Positions 6,001 through 9,300 of a stretch of DNA of 9,300 nucleotides are shown here, piece after piece; the stretch's first letter is position 1, and every line of letters begins with the position of its first letter. Position numbers and translations under genes: made by a program. The notes under the pieces were generated by a model. It was not told where the DNA came from, ran no database searches, and worked only from the letters and a program-made list of their open reading frames with translations. The stretch is from JAGOBX01 sp017999075 [NCBI: Candidatus Babelota bacterium]. GTDB taxonomy: Bacteria > JAGOBX01. Location of the stretch: NCBI GenBank assembly GCA_017999075.1, contig JAGOBX010000109.1, forward strand, positions 1 to 9,300. Reading direction: 5' to 3'.

Positions 6001-7254
6001 AGTCTATTGTCTTATCGTAATTTACTTGAGAGCGAAAACCGATATTATACGGTGTTCGAAAATTCCCCGGTTTCTTTATGGGAAGAAGATTTTTCAAAAG
6101 TAAAAGTTTTCTTTGACGACCTGAAAAAAGAAAAAATTGACGACATTGAAATTTATCTAACTCAACATCCTAAAATAATACGACAGTGCGCAGATATGGT
6201 TAAGATTGTTGATGTGAATAAAGCTGCTCTGCAGTTATATGATGCTGCAAATAAAGAAGAACTGCTGACTGGCGCAAACACATTTACACAAGAATCATTC
6301 TCGATATTTAAGTGGGAGCTGATATACCTGTGGAATGGCAGAACTGAAATGAAAAAAGATACTATTGTGAAGACTTTCAACGGTAACCTTAAAAATGTGA
6401 CCGTCTGTTTTTTAGTGTGTCCTGGTTATGAGAAAACACTTTCCAAAGCGCTTGTTTCTCTCGTTGACATTACTGAGCGTAAACAAGCTGAGGAATCTTT
6501 AAAGAAACTGAATGAAACCCTGGAAGAACGGGTTAATGAAGAAGTTCAAAAAAATATTAAACAGTGTCAGATACTTATTCATCAATCGAGGCTTGCCGCT
6601 ATGGGCGAAATGATACGAAATATTGCGCATCAATGGAGACAGCCGTTAAATGCGCTCAGTGTGATTTTAGCTAACATAAAAGATGCTTCTGATTTTGGTG
6701 AACTTAATAAAAAGATACTTGAAGATTCGTTGAAAAAAGCCGACCAATTTATTCAAGGAATGTCTGTAACAATTGATGATTTTAGAAATTATTTCAATCC
6801 CAACAAAGAAAAACAGAAATTTGACATTATGGAAGCAATTAATGTTGCAGTAAAAATAATGTCGCCTTCGTTTTCAAGACATAAAATAACGCTTGATTAT
6901 GAAATAAATAATGAAACTTATCATGTAACAGGCTTTCCAAATGAATTTTCTCAAGTTTTGGTTGTTGTATTGACAAATGCTAAGGACGCGATTATCAAAC
7001 ATAAAGTTACCGGAGAAATAAAAATTAAAGTTACAAGCGAAACTGATAATATTATTGCTTCCATTACTGATAACGGTGGCGGTATATCATCTGAAATTTT
7101 CGATAGAATTTTTGAGCCGTATTTTACAACGAAAGAGATTGGAACAGGGATTGGATTATATATGTCCAGAGAGATAATGAAAAATATGAATGGATTTATA
7201 AAAATCAGTAATACCAAAGATGGCGTTTGCGTTAATTTAGGGGTACCGAAATAG
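2998..7254 (+). CDS. Membrane sensor histidine kinase with periplasmic solute-binding, PAS and GAF domains
   Basis: A 1418-aa sensor kinase. Domains in order: hydrophobic N-terminal signal/anchor (~7-27); periplasmic bacterial solute-binding protein family 3 domain (~55-277, with TEERKKIYDFS around Arg129, typical for amino-acid-type ligands); one TM helix (~290-311); predicted PAS domains at ~330-449, 460-572, 588-700, 714-830 (PAS_3 type) and 1014-1160; a GAF-like domain (~840-1000) before the last PAS; a coiled coil (~1166-1195); HisKA with His1211 in IAHQWRQPLNAL; and HATPase_c with Asn1327 (N box), DNGGG 1358-1362, FEPYF 1372-1376 and GTGIGL 1382-1387. All catalytic motifs look intact, so ligand binding outside and cytoplasmic signals should control autophosphorylation. 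There is no receiver domain and no response regulator nearby, so the partner is elsewhere. The ATG at 2998 overlaps the previous stop; an in-frame ATG at 3010 is an alternative. Neither has a clear ribosome-binding site, so coupling is likely. Confidence 0.93.
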   Translation: MNNRMKIKKILLIFLILLAVISTNASLNILSSQITSGSNTQPASVNLTKPAPEAYSNIKLLFLGNKNIAPIVYLDGDTPSGVVVDIIKAIAKHIPQPIEIKAMDWPEAQKLVLRGEADALIQINQTEERKKIYDFSDALLESQFSIFTGTNRMGISGLSSLRGLRVGVEAGGLPRQVLEKNPQILLTIIPNFLEGFKMLNASSIDAVVVDYRVGAFIIADNNIRNIKITGKPIAFSYSSIAVKKGNTKLLNAINNALRIIKSDGTYQQIINKWKPKEVVFQTREQITQKIFFVTIIILIIFFLIAAIWTVTLKRELTKRKVVEAALKEQYTTLQSITNSANALIFSVDKNYCYTSFNTSHAKVMNAIYGIEIETGHNILNYMKVTEDRDIAKRNIDRALAGEQLVDEAYSGEKIRSRKYFQVSHTPIKNEGEIIGVVVFAQDITSRKQSEDELRNAYEYTQQLIASANVMIIGLDSAGCIRIFNKAAEEITGYTIEELSGINWFEKIVPKDRYPEVWITFQNYQDKTGAMPITFENPILTKSGEERIISWQNSTFSNLNAKISTISFGMDITKRKQAEEALIKSEEKYRAIFEESFDALLITSPAGKILDMNQKGIQIFGYDTKEEIMKLDLKRDLYLYPHDRKRFLTMTDEQGTAEIEIVFKKKNGEHFIAHCSLTAVKDKHGAITTYRGILRDITDQKRAEAALCKSMAELREAQRVGKIGNFDWDAITDTIIWSEEYYNIYGFDPKQTPPGYEEHKKTYSNESAAKLDAAVKKSMETGEPYEVDLEQVWPDGSIRKWITARGEVKKNDNGQIVGLRGTAQDITERKLAETERFEQLHFFESMNKINKAIQKNNSLEQMMSDVFDEMLSILDCDRVWLVYPCDPNASSWNVPMERTKPEYPGVYELKLHMPMDHSVAESFRSVLASDGPMKYGEGTGNPLPEDVSKKFGFKSYISIVLHPKIGKPWQLGMHQCSYSRIWTKFEERLLQEIARRLEDSLTSLLSYRNLLESENRYYTVFENSPVSLWEEDFSKVKVFFDDLKKEKIDDIEIYLTQHPKIIRQCADMVKIVDVNKAALQLYDAANKEELLTGANTFTQESFSIFKWELIYLWNGRTEMKKDTIVKTFNGNLKNVTVCFLVCPGYEKTLSKALVSLVDITERKQAEESLKKLNETLEERVNEEVQKNIKQCQILIHQSRLAAMGEMIRNIAHQWRQPLNALSVILANIKDASDFGELNKKILEDSLKKADQFIQGMSVTIDDFRNYFNPNKEKQKFDIMEAINVAVKIMSPSFSRHKITLDYEINNETYHVTGFPNEFSQVLVVVLTNAKDAIIKHKVTGEIKIKVTSETDNIIASITDNGGGISSEIFDRIFEPYFTTKEIGTGIGLYMSREIMKNMNGFIKISNTKDGVCVNLGVPK

Positions 7255-7347
7255 CTATTGGTTATCACTACTGTCCAATAAAAATTTAAAGAGGCAAAGA
7301 CAACATCAAAGAGTCCTCTGGTTCACTTCGTAATCTGTTGTGAAACT

Positions 7348-7369
7348 GAAAAAGTAAAAAAGTGCCGTA
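7348..7369 (+). repeat. Intergenic repeat copy C (right inverted copy)
   Basis: GAAAAAGT followed by AAAAAAGTGCCGTA; identical at 21 of 22 positions to the minus-strand sequence at 2365-2386. The pair encloses the nuclease-like gene and the histidine kinase gene and nothing else. A poly-T tract follows 13 bp later (7383-7394). Confidence 0.6.
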
Positions 7370-7497
7370 TAGTCAAAAGTCATTTTTTTTTTTTATAATA
7401 AAAATCATATTTTCTGATAACACAAAAACGGAACTATTTCACAAATGGAATATTTTTCCGCCTGGTTGACGTACCTAATTATTTTTAATGTAACATT

Positions 7498-7523
7498 TTG
7501 TTTTTTCGCGAACAAAAAAACAA
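7498..7523. repeat. 9-bp A/T inverted repeat
   Basis: TTGTTTTTT (7498-7506) and AAAAAACAA (7515-7523) are perfect inverted arms around an 8-nt loop, CGCGAACA. It could form a cruciform or RNA hairpin; no T-run follows, so it is not a typical terminator. Confidence 0.35.
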
Positions 7524-7540
7524 TCAAAAAGAATCCAAAA

Positions 7541-7570
7541 TTGTCTGTATTTTATTATATTATATATAAT
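7541..7570 (+). promoter_or_regulatory. Promoter candidate before the 23-codon ORF
   Basis: TTGTCT (7541-7546, 4 of 6 consensus bases) and TATAAT (7565-7570, perfect) are 18 bp apart. The -10 box lies in a run of TA repeats, so a chance match is quite possible. Confidence 0.35.
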
Positions 7571-7572
7571 AT

Positions 7573-7604
7573 CAGTAATAAAACTGGTTATTGATACTGT
7601 TTTT
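7573..7604 (+). terminator. Hairpin with T-run: terminator or attenuator candidate
   Basis: CAGTA+ATAA (7573-7581) pairs with TTAT+TACTG (7588-7599, with a 3-nt TGA bulge) around AACTGG, followed by five T at 7600-7604. It could end readthrough from the kinase 320 bp upstream, or act on a transcript from the promoter candidate just before it. The stem is weak in GC. Confidence 0.35.
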
Positions 7605-7629
7605 CGAATTATTTTATTTGGAGTAAAAG

Positions 7630-7701
7630 ATGCGAAAAAAATATTGTGCAGATACAGTAATAATCATCAATCCCTCAACACAACAATCGGAATTTGGATA
7701 G
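7630..7701 (+). CDS. Possible 23-aa small ORF
   Basis: ATG at 7630 is preceded by GGAG (7620-7623) at a 6-nt gap, a good ribosome-binding site, and by a promoter-like pair at 7541-7570. The product (MRKKYCADTVIIINPSTQQS plus EFG) has a basic start, a short hydrophobic middle and no family I recognise. Its frame ends at a TAG at 7699. An overlapping frame without a start codon is open over a longer distance here, so the evidence for this one rests on the start signals alone. It may be a chance ORF. Confidence 0.25.
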   Translation: MRKKYCADTVIIINPSTQQSEFG

Positions 7702-7767
7702 AAGAGACTAGTTTAAAAAAACTTCCCGGCGGCCTTTTGAAAATACTTATTTTTCTTAGATGCAGGA

Positions 7768-8706
7768 TTAGCCATGAGGATGAAAATTCTTATGAACTTC
7801 CTTAATATACCTCAGATCAAGATGCGTATAAATTTGAGTAGCGCTTATATCCGTATGTCCAAGCATTTCCTGAACGGAACGCAAATCAGCGCCGTTATTG
7901 ATTAAATGCGTAGCAAATGTATGTCTAAACAAATGAGGAGTTACTTTTCTGCCTATTCCTGATTTAATTGCATAATTATAAAGCATTTTATTTATTGCCT
8001 GACGCGTGAACTTTTCACCACGCTGGGTTATAAACAAATAATCTTCTGAATCAATCCTGCTAAGTTTATGCCTCGCTGAAGCCAAATAATTTTTAAGGGA
8101 TTCTTCGGCATATTTTCCAATAGGAATAATGCGTTCTTTTGAACCTTTTCCAAAAACTTTAATGTATCCTTCTTCAAGATACAAATTTTTTATTTTCAGC
8201 CCAATTAATTCTGAAACCCTGACTCCTGAACCGTAAAGTATTTCTATCATAGCTTTATCCCTGATTCCTGTAATTTCATTTAAATCAGGTGATTCAATCA
8301 GACGCTTGACTTCTTCTTCAGTCAAATAATCAGGTAATTTCCTTGACATTTTCGGCATTTCAACAGAATCAGTAGGTGAATTTTTTATCACATTATCAAT
8401 AATAAGAAATTTAAAAAAATTTCTTAATGCAACGATATGGCGAATTATTGTTTTTTCATTTTTCCCTTCATTCCGTAACTTATGTATATATTCGGAAACT
8501 AAAGATGGACGGATGTTTTCAGGCGATTCAATTTTAAATTTATTTATATATTCAAGGAAATCTATCAAATCAAGTTCATAGCTGTCAATAGTATTTCTGG
8601 AGGATTTTTTTTCAGCAAATAAATAAGACTTATATTCTTCTATTAAATTAAAAACAGGATTATTTTTCAGTTTTTGGACACGTAATTCAAAATTATCTTT
8701 TTCCAT
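7768..8706 (-). CDS. xerD: XerC/XerD-type tyrosine recombinase
   Basis: Site-specific tyrosine recombinase of 312 aa, close to the usual ~300 aa of XerC/XerD. In cells these resolve chromosome dimers at dif; related enzymes act in mobile elements. An N-terminal SAM-like core-binding domain (~15-103) precedes the catalytic domain (~125-305). The full active-site set is present: Arg163 (GSGVRVSEL), Lys187 (FGKGSKERIIPIG), His258 and Arg261 (HLFRHTFATHL), His284 (LGHTDISATQ) and the nucleophile Tyr293 (QIYTH). The LTEEEV start of the catalytic domain and the overall form match chromosomal Xer proteins better than phage integrases. XerC and XerD cannot be told apart with certainty here, so the symbol is provisional. 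The ATG overlaps the stop of the upstream gene by one base (TAATG), indicating translational coupling. No dif-like site was seen in the window. Confidence 0.9.
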   Translation of the reverse strand: MEKDNFELRVQKLKNNPVFNLIEEYKSYLFAEKKSSRNTIDSYELDLIDFLEYINKFKIESPENIRPSLVSEYIHKLRNEGKNEKTIIRHIVALRNFFKFLIIDNVIKNSPTDSVEMPKMSRKLPDYLTEEEVKRLIESPDLNEITGIRDKAMIEILYGSGVRVSELIGLKIKNLYLEEGYIKVFGKGSKERIIPIGKYAEESLKNYLASARHKLSRIDSEDYLFITQRGEKFTRQAINKMLYNYAIKSGIGRKVTPHLFRHTFATHLINNGADLRSVQEMLGHTDISATQIYTHLDLRYIKEVHKNFHPHG

Positions 8707-9300
8707 TACAGATTTTTTTTCATTTCGTAAAACAAATTAATCGCAGAAAATATGAGTTTTTCAAATTTATTTTTTATTTTAACATAAACCGACGGCTGCA
8801 TATTCTGAATCACATTATCAGGATTCCTTATTTCTATTTTCGAAACATAAAAAAACATATCTTTATGTATAATAAGATAACTTATCAGTTCATTAAAATC
8901 ATTTTTGTTTGATAAATCAAGTTTTCTGTTTTGGTTATTAATTGAAACCACGTAATTATTTATATTTGATATATCTGAATCTGAAACATAAACCAATTTA
9001 AGTTCAAGCTGAATAGTTTTCTTGTCCGGTTCAAAATTTTTTCTTATAGAAACCGCTGAATACGAATTGCTGAAATCCTTTTTCAATTCATAAATCTGAG
9101 GAACAATATTCAAAGATTGAAGAAACAATGAAAAAGCCGAAATGTAATCATTATAATTTTCTGATGAAACTGCTCCTAACACCGGAAGGTTATATGTATC
9201 GTAATAAAGCCAGATATAATATTTCCCGCTGTTCAATGTAAACAATTCATTGTTGTCAAGACTGATCTTCGAAAATATAGCAGAAAATAAAGCATTATCT
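8706..9300 (-). CDS. Unrecognised protein, 5' end cut by the window edge
   Basis: An open frame reads without stop from the right edge of the window to the TAA at 8706-8708. The first in-window start-like codon is a TTG at 9245 with no ribosome-binding site; upstream of it the same frame stays open and reads plausible protein (DNALFSAIFSKISLDNNELF), so the true start almost surely lies beyond 9300. At least 197 residues are seen. The N-terminal visible part (LFSAIFSKIS, then YYIWLYYDTYNLPVLGAVSS) has alternating helix and strand character, and a later part is rich in Asn, Lys and Ile with helical C-terminus; there are no TM segments, cysteine motifs or nucleotide-binding motifs. The opening is slightly reminiscent of roadblock/longin-like small-GTPase regulators, but this is only an impression. 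It is co-transcribed with the recombinase (1-nt overlap). Confidence 0.7.
   Translation of the reverse strand, partial: DNALFSAIFSKISLDNNELFTLNSGKYYIWLYYDTYNLPVLGAVSSENYNDYISAFSLFLQSLNIVPQIYELKKDFSNSYSAVSIRKNFEPDKKTIQLELKLVYVSDSDISNINNYVVSINNQNRKLDLSNKNDFNELISYLIIHKDMFFYVSKIEIRNPDNVIQNMQPSVYVKIKNKFEKLIFSAINLFYEMKKNL

Larger units (their letters stand above)
7255..7767. other. Gene-poor spacer after the kinase
   Basis: About 510 bp, AT-rich. From left to right: a 6-bp hairpin right after the kinase stop (TATTGG 7256-7261 with CCAATA 7275-7280, no T-run); intergenic repeat copy C; a 12-T run (7383-7394); a 9-bp A/T hairpin (7498-7523); a promoter-like pair (7541-7570); a hairpin plus T-run (7573-7604); and a 23-codon ORF with a good ribosome-binding site. 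The stretch on the minus strand after the recombinase stop (7767 to about 7700) ends in a T-run but shows no clear stem. Confidence 0.6.

Noticed and set aside
6951-7268. Minus-strand ORF of 105 codons over the kinase 3' end
   Set aside because: It is antisense to the well-conserved HATPase domain and has no motif; a shadow frame.
7466-7494. TTGACG and TGTAAC spaced 17 bp as a promoter
   Set aside because: The -10 match is poor (4 of 6) and no gene or structured RNA follows directly; the pair at 7541-7570 is better.
7541-7808. Long plus-strand frame without start codon (includes RIILFGVKDAKK and LNTTIGIWIEETSLKKLPGG)
   Set aside because: No ATG and no start with a ribosome site; it runs into the antisense of the recombinase 3' end. 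The FG-type opening recalled nucleotidyltransferases, but the defining GSxxRG and Asp residues are absent.
7768-9300. dif-like site near the Xer recombinase
   Set aside because: I looked for the paired 11-bp arms with a 6-bp centre in and around the gene and saw none; dif is usually far from xer genes anyway.
1-9300. CRISPR array, tRNA or rRNA genes
   Set aside because: No regularly spaced direct repeats of 20-40 bp and no cloverleaf or rRNA-like stretches were seen on either strand.

Overview
The window is AT-rich bacterial DNA with standard-code genes. An outer-membrane beta-barrel gene of the PorV/PorQ type points to a diderm (Gram-negative-type) bacterium. The low GC, loose spacing and gene types would suit an uncultured FCB-group or other candidate-phylum lineage, but nothing here fixes the phylum.

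Layout from left to right. A PorV/PorQ-family outer-membrane protein (19-951, +) is complete. After it comes about 500 bp of AT-rich DNA holding a possible terminator, a copy of a short intergenic repeat, the stop-interrupted C-terminal remnant of a LuxR-type HTH regulator (minus strand) and a short structured stretch vaguely like a c-di-GMP-I riboswitch. A compact toxin-antitoxin operon follows on the minus strand: AbrB/MazE-type antitoxin (1829-2035) and PIN-domain VapC-like toxin (1458-1832), overlapping by ATGA, with a well-formed sigma70-type promoter inside an inverted repeat that is a likely autoregulatory operator.

The centre is a two-gene plus-strand unit. A 182-aa protein (2453-3001) appears to be an internally deleted AAA-ATPase-like/PD-(D/E)XK (DUF1703-type) protein: the first ~93 residues are the P-loop end and the rest is the nuclease-like C-terminus. 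It overlaps by ATGA the start of a 1418-aa membrane sensor histidine kinase (2998-7254) with a periplasmic solute-binding domain, one TM helix after it, five predicted PAS domains, a GAF-like domain and a complete HisKA/HATPase core. No response regulator is present. The pair is bracketed by two inverted copies of a 22-bp sequence (21/22 identical) at 2365-2386 and 7348-7369. A related third copy lies at 1013-1035.

The right part has a 513-bp gene-poor spacer (hairpins, a possible promoter, a 23-codon ORF with a good ribosome-binding site). It ends with a minus-strand operon: an unrecognised protein running off the right edge (8706-9300, partial), then a complete XerC/XerD-type tyrosine recombinase (7768-8706), joined by a one-base TAATG overlap.

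I found no CRISPR array, rRNA, tRNA or intact transposase. The features most worth follow-up are the inverted-repeat-bracketed deleted-nuclease/kinase unit, the intergenic repeat family and the LuxR remnant. I did not find convincing evidence for a wholly new system.
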